A stretch of 64,000 nt of DNA. It comes from Pseudogracilibacillus sp. (GTDB lineage: Bacteria > Bacillota > Bacilli > Bacillales > Amphibacillaceae). Each line of letters starts with the position of its first letter. Position 1 is the first letter of the stretch. Below are positions 55,887 through 64,000 of the stretch, piece by piece. Where the stretch lies: assembly GCA_026169815.1 (NCBI GenBank), contig JAPFDT010000043.1, positions 79,118 through 143,117 on the forward strand. The letters run 5' to 3'. The translations under genes and the position numbers were made by a program. The notes under the pieces were generated by a model that worked only from the letters and a program-made list of their open reading frames with translations, was not told the DNA's origin and ran no database searches.

Positions 55887-57422
55887 TTAACTAATGTTTC
55901 GTGTATCTATAGTTGTTTCTTCTGACTTGTTTTGAACTTCAGCTTGTGCAGTTTCTTCTCTTAAAGACTTAAAGAAGGACCAACACATGAGCAGTACCAC
56001 GATGGAGAAGGGGAGTCCTGCTACGGCTGATACCGTTTGTAACGGTGTTAACCCACCACTTAAAGATAAAGCGATTGCGACACCAGCGATAACTAATCCC
56101 CAAATAATTTTACTCTTGTTAGATGGTTCCATCGTTTCTTCACTGTACATTCCTAATACATATACCGTTGAATCTGCAGACGTAACGAAAAATATGATTA
56201 GCGAAATAAATGTCATAACAATAATTACTGGGCTAAATGGATAGAGTTGTAAGAAATAAAATAAAGCTGTATCCATATTTTCCATAATACGATTTAATAA
56301 TTCAGTGTTTCCTAAATTTACGATGTTGTATAAAGCACTTCCACCAATTGTTGAATACCATAAAAATGTTGCTAAAGTCGGAATGATCATAGCTCCAAAG
56401 ATAAACTCTCTAATTGTTCTTCCTTTAGAAATTCTAGCAATAAATATACCGACAAATACACCGAAGCTAATGGCCCAGCCCCAATAGAAGAAGTCCCAAG
56501 ATGCTTGCCATGAGTAATTATTGACGAAAGGTTCTAAATGGAAACTCATACTAATAAAATTCTGTAAATATCCTCCGACAGACTTCGTTAATACTTCAAG
56601 GATATTTCGTGTCGGTCCTGTAAAAAAGATGAAAAACATAATTGTTAAAGCAAGTACAATGTTAATATTTGATAACCATTTTATCCCTCGTTGGATACCT
56701 GAATAAGCAGAGGCTATAAACATAGCTGTTAGTACTAATATTAAGATAATTTGATTAGGTACTGTATTATTTATACCATAAACATAATCAAATCCTGCTC
56801 CGATTTGTTTCACACCTAAACCTAATGATGTTGAAATTCCGCTAATAACAGCGAAAATAGCAATTACGTTAACTACTTTACCTATCCCACCATGTGCTTT
56901 ATCGCCTAATAATGGTTCTAATGTGTGGCTAACTAATGGTGGTGTGTTTTTTCGATATTGGAAATAAGCCATAATTAACCCGATAACTGCATAAGATCCC
57001 CAACTATGGAATCCCCAATGGAAAAATGTCCAACGCATCGCTAATTCAGCAGATTCCTTAGTGCCTCCATCCCCAAATGGAGGATCCATGTAGATAAATA
57101 CTGGTTCAGCTACTCCCCAGAAAAATAAACTAATGGCTAAACCGGCACTATATAACATAGCAACCCATGTGAATAAGTTGAATTCTGGCTTAGCGTCATC
57201 TTTACCTAAACGAATGTTTCCGTATTTGGATAGGGCTGCAAATAAACAAACGATTACAAACGTTAGGGCGGATAACATATAGTACCACCCAAAGTTGTCA
57301 CTAATAAACGTGTATAGCAGATATTCAGATATTTGTCCTAATGTGTCTGGCATGATTACACCAAAGAGGACAAATAAAAAGGTAAGTATAAGTGCACCTA
57401 TTACTACGATGTTTTTCGCCAT
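55887..57422 (-). CDS. BCCT-family transporter lacking the tryptophan box
   Basis: 511 aa with twelve predicted helices. SKYGNIRLGKDDAKPEFNLFTWVAMLYSAGLAISLFFWGVAEP and FIARISKGRTIREF mark the family. In the helix 8 motif the sequence reads FYWGWAISFGVFVG, against FYWAWWISWSPFVG in the other BCCT protein here. Two of the three box Trp residues are thus Ala and Phe, so a substrate other than glycine betaine is likely. It starts directly at the stop of the M20 gene. GAGAGGAAG precedes the ATG. Confidence 0.9.
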   Translation of the reverse strand: MAKNIVVIGALILTFLFVLFGVIMPDTLGQISEYLLYTFISDNFGWYYMLSALTFVIVCLFAALSKYGNIRLGKDDAKPEFNLFTWVAMLYSAGLAISLFFWGVAEPVFIYMDPPFGDGGTKESAELAMRWTFFHWGFHSWGSYAVIGLIMAYFQYRKNTPPLVSHTLEPLLGDKAHGGIGKVVNVIAIFAVISGISTSLGLGVKQIGAGFDYVYGINNTVPNQIILILVLTAMFIASAYSGIQRGIKWLSNINIVLALTIMFFIFFTGPTRNILEVLTKSVGGYLQNFISMSFHLEPFVNNYSWQASWDFFYWGWAISFGVFVGIFIARISKGRTIREFIFGAMIIPTLATFLWYSTIGGSALYNIVNLGNTELLNRIMENMDTALFYFLQLYPFSPVIIVMTFISLIIFFVTSADSTVYVLGMYSEETMEPSNKSKIIWGLVIAGVAIALSLSGGLTPLQTVSAVAGLPFSIVVLLMCWSFFKSLREETAQAEVQNKSEETTIDTRNIS

Positions 57423-59024
57423 TTAATTCTTCCTCTCTTCCTCTTCATCAAACTTAGGTATAACCCAATCATTTTCACCACGTGCTGTTGTAACGTATTC
57501 TGGCCAGCGGAAGTGGATAGGAGGCTCATAATCACATAGTGGTGCGTCCCAGTTTGCTCCGCCAATACCTCCACCAGTACGTTCTTTAAATTCATTTTGT
57601 GCTTCTTCTAGCACATCAGGTTTCGTAAGCAAGTCAATGATAGTCATACCTATTGTTTTAGAGGCACTCGTAATCATTGGATCGATACATTCTCGAAAAC
57701 CACCTAAAGCATTCATAACCCATGTTGGATAATTAAAGCCTGATTTCGGTGACTTTAAAGCTGGGCGTCCGATGTATAAACGAACAGTAGGTGCGTGCCA
57801 GCAATATTCGGTATAATCATCTGATGTAAAATGTTGTTGCCAAGCAGGGAGCATCTCACGCATTTGTTTCTCTGCTTCTTGTGGGCTAATTAATTCTTGT
57901 ATTTCATCTAAAAATGGATCATCTAACGGTTCTAATCCTAAATTTTCTTGAATTTCTTGTGCTACTTTTATTGCTTCATCACCAAAAACAGGAGGTCCAG
58001 CAATTTCTAAGTTGTCATAAGTTAGTTGTGCCATTGTATGGTTAGCAAGTCCAGTTCTTGATTTTGCAATCCAATCTTTTTTCCAATTACAATGTGCTGC
58101 TTTTGCGGCTGATTCAGCATTTTGGTCTAATACTTGTACAACCTTTTCTGCCATCTTAACATCTGGAACACGAATGAAATAATAGATTTGCCCCATTTGT
58201 CCAGGGATATTGTCTGCTGTTGCTTGTCCTGTGTTTAAGATTGTTTCATTCATGGACCAGCCCATATTGTTAGGTAGCATATGTTCACGGTACATTTTAG
58301 ATAAACTATACATGTTTACTACAGCATCTGTTGCTCCTGGCGCTCTTGCATCTGCATGTGATGCTGGGATAGGGGAGTCAGATCCAGATGATAACCATGT
58401 TTCAGGCTCGTCACAAGTGAATGTGTACATGACTGAGAAAGCGACTGCACAATGTGTGTCCCAACGAGTTGTGTTTGATAACGGTAGCATATAAAATGGG
58501 TGGAAACTAATGGCAGCATCTAAGTCATCATAATATCCTGCAGCTGCGTGAATTGGCTTAGATCCTCGTAATTTTTCAGCTGGTTCGCCTAAAAATTTAA
58601 GTGTACCAGGAATGTTATGCTTTTCCATTATCTCTTTCGCTGCTAAAAATCCACCAAGTGAACCGATTCCAAGAGCTGAATGTGGATCTGTATGTCCACC
58701 TGCATGTTTACTTAATCCATCTCGACCTTTTTGCACCGTATCAGCCGCTTGACTATTTCCTGGAACAGCGTCATATTCAGCATAACCACCAATTGTTGGT
58801 CCTTCACCATTTTTCCATGTTGCACAAAATGCGGTTGGCATTCCTGCACTACCTTCTTCGACTTTAAAACCTTCTTTTCGGAGTTGCTCAACATACCAGG
58901 AAGCTGAACGATATTCACGCCATGCTGTTTCTCCGTAATGCCAAATTTTCTGGTTCCAGTCAGATAAATCTTGTTCTTTTTCATTTACCCAACTAGTAAT
59001 TTCATTTTTAATATTTTTACTCAT
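57423..59024 (-). CDS. M20 family amidohydrolase (AbgB-like aminoacylase)
   Basis: 533 aa metallo-amidohydrolase. IGGYAEYDAVPG and HAGGHTDPHSALGIGSLGG hold the dimetal-binding His/Asp residues; FLGEPAEK carries the catalytic Glu. The C-terminal region keeps WHAPTVRLYIG. The usual HGCGHN reads HAGGHT, an unusual variant without Cys. It likely removes an acyl group or amino acid from an amide taken up by the BCCT protein encoded next. GAGGTGGAG precedes the ATG; a possible -10 and a cre-like site lie upstream. Confidence 0.83.
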   Translation of the reverse strand: MSKNIKNEITSWVNEKEQDLSDWNQKIWHYGETAWREYRSASWYVEQLRKEGFKVEEGSAGMPTAFCATWKNGEGPTIGGYAEYDAVPGNSQAADTVQKGRDGLSKHAGGHTDPHSALGIGSLGGFLAAKEIMEKHNIPGTLKFLGEPAEKLRGSKPIHAAAGYYDDLDAAISFHPFYMLPLSNTTRWDTHCAVAFSVMYTFTCDEPETWLSSGSDSPIPASHADARAPGATDAVVNMYSLSKMYREHMLPNNMGWSMNETILNTGQATADNIPGQMGQIYYFIRVPDVKMAEKVVQVLDQNAESAAKAAHCNWKKDWIAKSRTGLANHTMAQLTYDNLEIAGPPVFGDEAIKVAQEIQENLGLEPLDDPFLDEIQELISPQEAEKQMREMLPAWQQHFTSDDYTEYCWHAPTVRLYIGRPALKSPKSGFNYPTWVMNALGGFRECIDPMITSASKTIGMTIIDLLTKPDVLEEAQNEFKERTGGGIGGANWDAPLCDYEPPIHFRWPEYVTTARGENDWVIPKFDEEEERKN

Positions 59025-59048
59025 TTCTCCACCTCATTATTGTATATA

Positions 59049-59063
59049 TTGTAAACGATTTTA
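59049..59063 (+). promoter_or_regulatory. cre-like sequence upstream of the M20 gene
   Basis: TTGTAAACGATTTTA matches WTGNAANCGNWNNCW at all but one position. It is 25 bp before the M20 start. It may allow carbon catabolite control of the M20-BCCT part of the unit. Confidence 0.4.
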
Positions 59064-59093
59064 ATTTTTGTAAGATTGTTTTTTAAAAAAGTA

Positions 59094-59123
59094 GCATGGA
59101 GAAGGAGAGATGTCTCTCCATGC
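59094..59123 (-). terminator. Terminator or attenuator between the two hydrolase genes
   Basis: GCATGGAGA at 59094-59102 pairs with TCTCCATGC at 59115-59123. On the minus strand TACTTTTTTAAAA follows. It lies between the end of the 545-aa amidohydrolase and the M20 gene, so the sigma-54 transcript may be partly ended here. Confidence 0.7.
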
Positions 59124-59142
59124 CCATTCATCCATTTTCTGA

Positions 59143-60780
59143 TTACTTAGTTAAACTATGTTCCACTTTGTTAAAAACTTGTTCCCCTGAAACCCATGTT
59201 TCCGTAACGTCAATTGTTTGTAGATCATCTGAAGAAACATCAAATGGATTTTTCGATAAAATAGCAAAGTCTGCTAATTTACCTTGTTCAATTGAACCTA
59301 ATTTATCTTCTTTATGAATGGCTTTAGCGGCTTCAATTGTATAACCTTTTAAGGCTTCTTCCAATGTTATTTTATGGTTTTCTCCAATGACATTACCGTA
59401 AATAGTCTTTCTTGTTACTGCATTGTAAATTGCTTCAAACGCATTAGGGAATGCAACAGGTGTGTCAGATGATAAAATTACTGGTACACCTTCTCTTTTA
59501 AACCAACCGTATGGTGAGAAATTTTCTCCGTATTCTCCAATGGCGTTACGAATACCATCACCATATAAATATACATGTTGTGGTTGTGGAATAGGTAAAA
59601 TTCCTAGTTTTTTCATACGTTTTACTTGTTCTTCTGTAGGTAATCCACAATGTTCTACACGGTGACGAACATCTTCTCTTGGGCATGCTTCTTGTGCTGT
59701 TTTCACTGCTTGTAAAACGAGTTCAATCGCTCCATCACCTTGAGCGTGTGTTAATGTTTGTAAACCATATTTGTGTGCTTCTATTAAAATGTTTTTGAAT
59801 TCTTCTGCTTCATGGAATAAATATCCTTCATCACGTTCTGCGTCATTGTATGACATATAAGCTGTTCCTGAAATAAGAGAACCATCTGCATATAATTTAA
59901 GAGAACCCATTGATAATAAATCATCACCAAATGTTGAAGAGAAGCCCATTTCTTTAATATCATCTAAGTATTTAGATAAATAAGAAAGTTCAATTCGTAA
60001 CTTTAACAGGCCACTGTCTCTTGCTGCTAAATATGATTCCATTTCTTGTTTTGTTACTTGTACGTCATTGACTGTTGTAAAACCAGCTTCAATTAATAAT
60101 TTTTGTCCTTCGTAAATATTTCGTTGTAAGTTATCTTTTGAATCTGGCATATGAATGTTTGGACCATGGTTGTTCGGTTTTACACCGATGTCTTCTGCTA
60201 AATAATCGTTCGCACTATCAAAAATTGGACCATCTGGATAACCGTTTTCATCTCTGCCAAATGATCCTCCCTCTGGATCTTCTGTATCTTTTGTAATGCC
60301 AATTCGATTCATTAGCAGTGTGTTTACTACGTTACAATGTCCACTACCATTCATAATTTGGACTGGTTGTTCTGTAGATACACGGTCTAAATCTTTTGCT
60401 GTTGGATAACGTTCTTCTTCTAATTGACGTTTATCAAAGCCAAAACCACGTATCGTTGCTCCAGCTGGTAATAGTTTTGCGTGCTCTTGTAATGCTGCTA
60501 CAAGATCATCCATATTTTTAACTTTTGGATAACTTACATCTGCCCAAGTATTACACATACCTAACATCATCACGTGGACATGGGGGTCAATAAATCCTGG
60601 TACTAGACATTGTTCTTGTAAATCTATCGTTTCATAATTATTTCCGCTATGTATTTTTGCGTCTTCTAGAGAGCCTACAAATGTAACTTTTTCTTCCTGA
60701 ACTACAACTGCTTCAGCTTCCATTTGTTCTCCCATCGTTAAAATAGAACCACCTGTGAATAATAAAGATTTCTGTGTCAT
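59143..60780 (-). CDS. Amidohydrolase-superfamily protein (YtcJ-like)
   Basis: 545 aa. The metal site GFIDPHVHVMMLG (HxH), the segment TLTHAQGDGAIELV, RHRVEHCGLP and SSDTPVAFPNAFEAIYNAVTRK follow the order seen in YtcJ/N-substituted formamide deformylase-type enzymes. They hydrolyse amide or N-formyl bonds. ATG 60780 lies eight bases from AAAGGAG; an upstream ATG at 60801 is worse. It is the first gene behind the sigma-54 promoter. Confidence 0.85.
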   Translation of the reverse strand: MTQKSLLFTGGSILTMGEQMEAEAVVVQEEKVTFVGSLEDAKIHSGNNYETIDLQEQCLVPGFIDPHVHVMMLGMCNTWADVSYPKVKNMDDLVAALQEHAKLLPAGATIRGFGFDKRQLEEERYPTAKDLDRVSTEQPVQIMNGSGHCNVVNTLLMNRIGITKDTEDPEGGSFGRDENGYPDGPIFDSANDYLAEDIGVKPNNHGPNIHMPDSKDNLQRNIYEGQKLLIEAGFTTVNDVQVTKQEMESYLAARDSGLLKLRIELSYLSKYLDDIKEMGFSSTFGDDLLSMGSLKLYADGSLISGTAYMSYNDAERDEGYLFHEAEEFKNILIEAHKYGLQTLTHAQGDGAIELVLQAVKTAQEACPREDVRHRVEHCGLPTEEQVKRMKKLGILPIPQPQHVYLYGDGIRNAIGEYGENFSPYGWFKREGVPVILSSDTPVAFPNAFEAIYNAVTRKTIYGNVIGENHKITLEEALKGYTIEAAKAIHKEDKLGSIEQGKLADFAILSKNPFDVSSDDLQTIDVTETWVSGEQVFNKVEHSLTK

Positions 60781-60881
60781 GTAAAAACTCCTTTGCTGCA
60801 AAATTATAATGTGTATAAATGTATATGAAATTGCTTACAAAATACTAAAATTTCTTTGTAGTTTTGTACTCTATATCAATA

Positions 60882-60897
60882 TGCAATTTACGTGCCA
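60882..60897 (-). promoter_or_regulatory. Sigma-54 (-24/-12) promoter
   Basis: On the minus strand the sequence is TGGCAC-GTAAA-TTGCA, a full match to TGGCAC-N5-TTGCW. It points toward the amidohydrolase start 100 bp away and lies next to a divergent gene encoding a sigma-54 activator. Confidence 0.9.
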
Positions 60898-60947
60898 AGT
60901 TTAAAATGCTGTTTTAATGCACTTATCAACATAAGTTAAAATATAAA

Positions 60948-60965
60948 TTATTCATTTGTGAATTA
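60948..60965. promoter_or_regulatory. Activator site 1 (TTATTCA-N4-TGAATTA)
   Basis: A 7-4-7 inverted repeat with one asymmetric position. It lies 50 bp upstream of the -24 element and recurs at 61007 and 61027. It is a probable upstream activating sequence. Confidence 0.65.
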
Positions 60966-61006
60966 TATATTAATGAAATTGCCTTTAAAACCTTATTACG
61001 AAAGTA

Positions 61007-61024
61007 TTATTCAGTATTGAATAA
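61007..61024. promoter_or_regulatory. Activator site 2 (TTATTCA-N4-TGAATAA)
   Basis: A perfect 7-4-7 inverted repeat, 59 bp from site 1 centre to centre and about 110 bp from the sigma-54 promoter. Confidence 0.7.
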
Positions 61025-61026
61025 AG

Positions 61027-61044
61027 TTATTCATTTTTGTATAA
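61027..61044. promoter_or_regulatory. Activator site 3 (TTATTCA-N4-TGTATAA)
   Basis: Same repeat with one mismatch, 20 bp after site 2 and about two helical turns away, so paired dimers could face the same side. It ends just before the regulator's ribosome-binding site. Confidence 0.6.
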
Positions 61045-61063
61045 TGAAGAGGAGGTGAACGAA

Positions 61064-62425
61064 ATGGTTTTACAATTAAGTAAAGAATCAAAAGCTATCA
61101 TTGATGCTATATATACGGATGTTATTGTTTCTAATAAATCTGGTAGGATTATTTATGCAAATAATTCTACAGAATACTGGTTTAATATTCTGGCGGAACA
61201 ATTAATTGGAAAGAGTGTGTTTGATTTAGAATCACAAGGAGTATTCACACCTTCTATTACGAGGCGAGTTTTAGAAACCAATCAAAAACAAACATTACTG
61301 CAAACAACGCACAAAGGCAAAAAGTTATTAGTGACAGGGGATATCGTACCTAATGACAATAACGATATTAAATATATTGTTTGTTATTCACAAGATATTA
61401 CAGAGTTAGAAAAAATGAAAAATTATGTTAAACAAGTAGAAAGTGAATTAGACGAAATAAAAGAAAAACTTAAATTATTGGAAGTTAAACCAAATGATGC
61501 GCATATCGTTGCCCAGAGTAAAAACGTAAAACAAATTTTATTCACGATGGAACGTGTTGCAAAAACAGATGCAACCGTATTTTTTACTGGAGAGTCAGGT
61601 GTAGGGAAAACGATGTTTGCCAAGCATGTACATACGCTCAGTGAGAGGAAGGGCGAGTTTATATCTATTAATTGTGCCGCTATACCGTCGTCTTTAATAG
61701 AAGCGGAATTGTTCGGTTATGAGGCAGGTTCATTTACAGGAGCTAGCCATAAAGGGAAAGTCGGTCTGGTAGAACAAGCAGATGGAGGTACTTTGTTTTT
61801 AGATGAAATCGGAGAGCTACCATCTAGCGTGCAGGCAAAATTATTGATGCTAATTCAAGAGAAGGCTTTCTATCGAGTAGGGGATACGAAAAGAAAAGAA
61901 GTAGATTTTCGTTTAATTGCAGCAACGAATATTAATTTAAATGAAAAAATACAGGATGGTCAATTTAGAGAGGATTTATATTTTCGCTTATCTGTCATTC
62001 AATTAACAATTCCACCTTTAAGGGAGAGGCAAGATGATTTATTGAAGTTAATTTTAAATTTCTTGGATTATTATAATAAACAATATAATGAAGATAAAGA
62101 ATTAACTCATGATACGATCGATTACTTATTAAAATATGATTGGCCGGGAAATGTTCGAGAACTTTCAAATGTGATTGAACGCCTCGTTCTTGTAGTAGAA
62201 AATCAAATTGTAGCACCTGAGCAATTGCCTGCAAACATTATTCAAGAAAACACTTTTACTTTAGCTGAAAATACAACTTTAACATTACCAGAGATTTTAC
62301 ATAAAACAGAGAAGGAAGTTTTAAAAGCAGCACGGCATAAATATCAAACAACGACTGAAATAGCTCAATATTTAGGAGTAAGTCAGCCGACGATTGTCCG
62401 TAAGTTGAAAAAGTATTCGCTTTAA
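61064..62425 (+). CDS. Sigma-54-dependent activator (PAS-AAA+-Fis)
   Basis: 453 aa. PAS domain at about residues 10-110, coiled coil 113-140, AAA+ domain 155-375 with GESGVGKT (Walker A) and GGTLFLDEIGEL (Walker B), C-terminal helix-turn-helix TEIAQYLGVSQPTIVRKLKKY. The sigma-54 contact loop reads GSFTGA instead of GAFTGA, a tolerated variant. It resembles RocR/BkdR-type activators that sense small molecules through PAS. ATG 61064 follows GAGGAGGTGA. It probably drives the amidohydrolase promoter and represses itself via sites 2 and 3. Confidence 0.92.
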   Translation: MVLQLSKESKAIIDAIYTDVIVSNKSGRIIYANNSTEYWFNILAEQLIGKSVFDLESQGVFTPSITRRVLETNQKQTLLQTTHKGKKLLVTGDIVPNDNNDIKYIVCYSQDITELEKMKNYVKQVESELDEIKEKLKLLEVKPNDAHIVAQSKNVKQILFTMERVAKTDATVFFTGESGVGKTMFAKHVHTLSERKGEFISINCAAIPSSLIEAELFGYEAGSFTGASHKGKVGLVEQADGGTLFLDEIGELPSSVQAKLLMLIQEKAFYRVGDTKRKEVDFRLIAATNINLNEKIQDGQFREDLYFRLSVIQLTIPPLRERQDDLLKLILNFLDYYNKQYNEDKELTHDTIDYLLKYDWPGNVRELSNVIERLVLVVENQIVAPEQLPANIIQENTFTLAENTTLTLPEILHKTEKEVLKAARHKYQTTTEIAQYLGVSQPTIVRKLKKYSL

Positions 62426-62470
62426 ATGTAATGGTTATACTTAAAGGTTCATAGTTAAAATCTTCTTAAT

Positions 62471-62507
62471 AAAAAATCTAGGCTATCATTCATAGCCTAG
62501 ATTTTTT
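62471..62507. terminator. Perfect 16-bp bidirectional terminator
   Basis: 62471-62486 pairs with 62492-62507 with A-runs and T-runs at the ends. It separates the activator from the converging symporter gene. Confidence 0.9.
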
Positions 62508-62604
62508 AAGACCTAATTTAAAAATTCACCTATTGTATTACCGATTAAGGTTACACATCTTTTAAACGTCTAAAATTAATTTAGACTAATCAACTTTATT
62601 ACCT

Positions 62605-64000
62605 TCAAGCTTCTTTAATATTCTCTTTATTTTCTTGTTTACTTGAACGATCAAATAAGGAAACAACAATAATGACTACAATGTTAACTGAAATTCCGTA
62701 AAGTATTGGGTTGGTTGAACTCATTCCCTCAATAATTAATCCTAATATAACGACAACTGCACTAATCGTCATCGATAAGAAAGCAGCTCTTGCTGTAGTC
62801 TTCTTCCAAAATAGACCAAATACAATTGGAATAAAGATCGCTCCAGCTAAAATCGCATAAGCTACGTCTATTGCAACAAGTAATGATTGAATCCATAGCG
62901 AAATAATGATAGCAACAATACCTAAAATAAATGTCGTTATACGTGACAGCATTAAAAATTCTCTGTCTGTCATATATTTAAAGAAGTGATCCCTTAAAAT
63001 ATCTCTCGTAATTAAAGTGGATGAAGCTAATAGTGTACCTGATGCTGTTGACATAATTGCAGCAGCAACAGCGGCGAAGACAATACCTAATAAACCATTA
63101 GGCATCGTTTCAAATGCCATTACAGTAAATACACTCTGCGTGTCTGTAATATTTGGAATTAACACTAATGCACACATTCCGATAATAACCATCGCCATAG
63201 AATATAAGAATGCATAAACACTAATTAATGCGCCACCTGTAATAGCGATTTTTTTATTTCGTGCTGTGAAGTAGCGTTGCCAAATATCTTGCCCGACCAT
63301 CATACCTAAGGTAAAGGTAGTTAAATATTTTAATATTTCTAAAAAGCCAATATTTGTAAAACTAAAATAAGAAGAAGGTAATTGAACTAATAATTCATTA
63401 AATCCGCCAACTTTATTTAAACTAACTGGTAACATAATGAAGAAAATACCGATTGTCATAATGGCAAATTGTACAACGTCTGTCATGGAAACAGACCACA
63501 TACCACCTAAAATAGTGTAGAAGAATACGACTCCCCCACCAATTAGCATAGCTAACTTTAAATTCCAACCAAATATAGCACTTAATAAGACACCGATTGC
63601 AATAACTTGTGTCACACTAACCATTAAAGTGTAAATGGCTGCAACAATTGCTCCAACTAATTTTGTTTCTACGTTAAATAATCTACCGAGTAATTCACTA
63701 ATTGTCGTTACTTCATATCCAGATACTTTTCTAAGTAAAATTAATCCAAATAGGGAGATACCTAGTCCCATAGAAAAGACGAACCAAACACCTGAAAAAC
63801 CAATTTCATACCCTAATTGCGCAGATCCGATTGTAGATGATCCACCTAAAAATACTGCAACTAAACATCCGAAAAACATAAAGAATCCTAAGTTCTGTCC
63901 AGATAACATATACACATCTGTTGAACTTGCTTTTTTAACGCCAATTACTCCGATAACGACTAATACTAAAAAGTAAATTAGTATTATCGCATAATCTATC
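62605..64000 (-). CDS. Sodium:solute symporter (SSS family), truncated by window end
   Basis: 464 residues are visible; the frame stays open to the window edge, so the start lies outside. A GTG at 63915 is not the start: upstream codons read IDYAIILIYFLVLVVIGVIG-VKKASSTDVYMLSGQ, the typical first helix and loop of SSS proteins. Further marks are STIGSAQLGYEIG and YTILGGMWSVSMTDVVQFAIM. It likely co-transports an organic solute with sodium. It converges on the activator gene. Confidence 0.87.
   Translation of the reverse strand, partial: IDYAIILIYFLVLVVIGVIGVKKASSTDVYMLSGQNLGFFMFFGCLVAVFLGGSSTIGSAQLGYEIGFSGVWFVFSMGLGISLFGLILLRKVSGYEVTTISELLGRLFNVETKLVGAIVAAIYTLMVSVTQVIAIGVLLSAIFGWNLKLAMLIGGGVVFFYTILGGMWSVSMTDVVQFAIMTIGIFFIMLPVSLNKVGGFNELLVQLPSSYFSFTNIGFLEILKYLTTFTLGMMVGQDIWQRYFTARNKKIAITGGALISVYAFLYSMAMVIIGMCALVLIPNITDTQSVFTVMAFETMPNGLLGIVFAAVAAAIMSTASGTLLASSTLITRDILRDHFFKYMTDREFLMLSRITTFILGIVAIIISLWIQSLLVAIDVAYAILAGAIFIPIVFGLFWKKTTARAAFLSMTISAVVVILGLIIEGMSSTNPILYGISVNIVVIIVVSLFDRSSKQENKENIKEA

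Noticed and set aside
1-64000. CRISPR array, tRNA or rRNA genes, intact insertion sequence
   Set aside because: No regularly spaced repeats, no cloverleaf or rRNA-like sequence and no transposase or integrase frame was seen by eye.

Overview
The window comes from a low-G+C Gram-positive bacterium of class Bacilli. Most genes have strong AGGAGG-type ribosome-binding sites, and AT-rich codons dominate. It carries a comK-type competence gene, two BCCT-family osmolyte-type transporters, and a sigma-54 activator with a matching -24/-12 promoter. The sigma-54 system argues against true staphylococci and for a (probably halotolerant) member of the Bacillaceae or a close relative. That placement is inference. 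No rRNA, tRNA or CRISPR array was seen.

Region 1 (about 0.3-22.7 kb) is a Wzx/Wzy-type capsule or exopolysaccharide locus. The first genes (capA-capB-capC-capD-galU) encode chain-length control, tyrosine kinase, PHP phosphatase, 4,6-dehydratase and UDP-glucose synthesis. A more AT-rich central block follows: sugar aminotransferase, initiating phosphoglycosyltransferase, hexapeptide acyltransferase, PIG-L deacetylase, a second PLP enzyme, a FemAB-like acyltransferase, an ATP-grasp ligase, an epimerase, a GT4 transferase, a CDP-glycerol-type transferase, polymerase and flippase. UDP-glucose dehydrogenase closes it. Behind ugd, a sugar-transfer ATP-grasp gene and an amino-acid permease are bracketed by a second copy of the last 287 bp of ugd. 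A third, strongly decayed ugd tail lies 1 kb further on.

Region 2 (about 23-35 kb) is accessory DNA: a small hypothetical gene, a YHYH-domain lipid-surface or secreted protein with a membrane partner, then a defence-type cluster. A class 2 OLD nuclease (TOPRIM) and a UvrD-like helicase form a Gabija-like pair. Divergent from them is an unrecognised 859-aa protein with a C4 zinc-like motif and a PD-(D/E)XK-like C-terminus. Decayed toxin-antitoxin genes follow.

Region 3 (35.3-46.5 kb) is a GntR/HutC-regulated catabolic operon: a Liv-type ABC importer, an FAD-linked oxidase, a zinc alcohol dehydrogenase, an FGGY kinase, an iron alcohol dehydrogenase and a tautomerase. A shared operator-like sequence lies at the gntR and operon promoters, with a CcpA cre-like site in the operon leader. 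The substrate is unknown.

Region 4 (46.9-55.6 kb) holds a PfpI-type protein, a BCCT transporter with the tryptophan box, an XRE-ImmA metallopeptidase regulator, a DctPQM TRAP transporter, comK and a small sigma factor. Region 5 (55.8-64 kb) is a sigma-54-controlled unit: amidohydrolase, M20 peptidase or aminoacylase, and a second BCCT transporter lacking the tryptophan box. A divergent PAS-AAA-Fis activator controls it, with three copies of a 7-4-7 inverted repeat in the shared intergenic region. A sodium/solute symporter runs off the window end.
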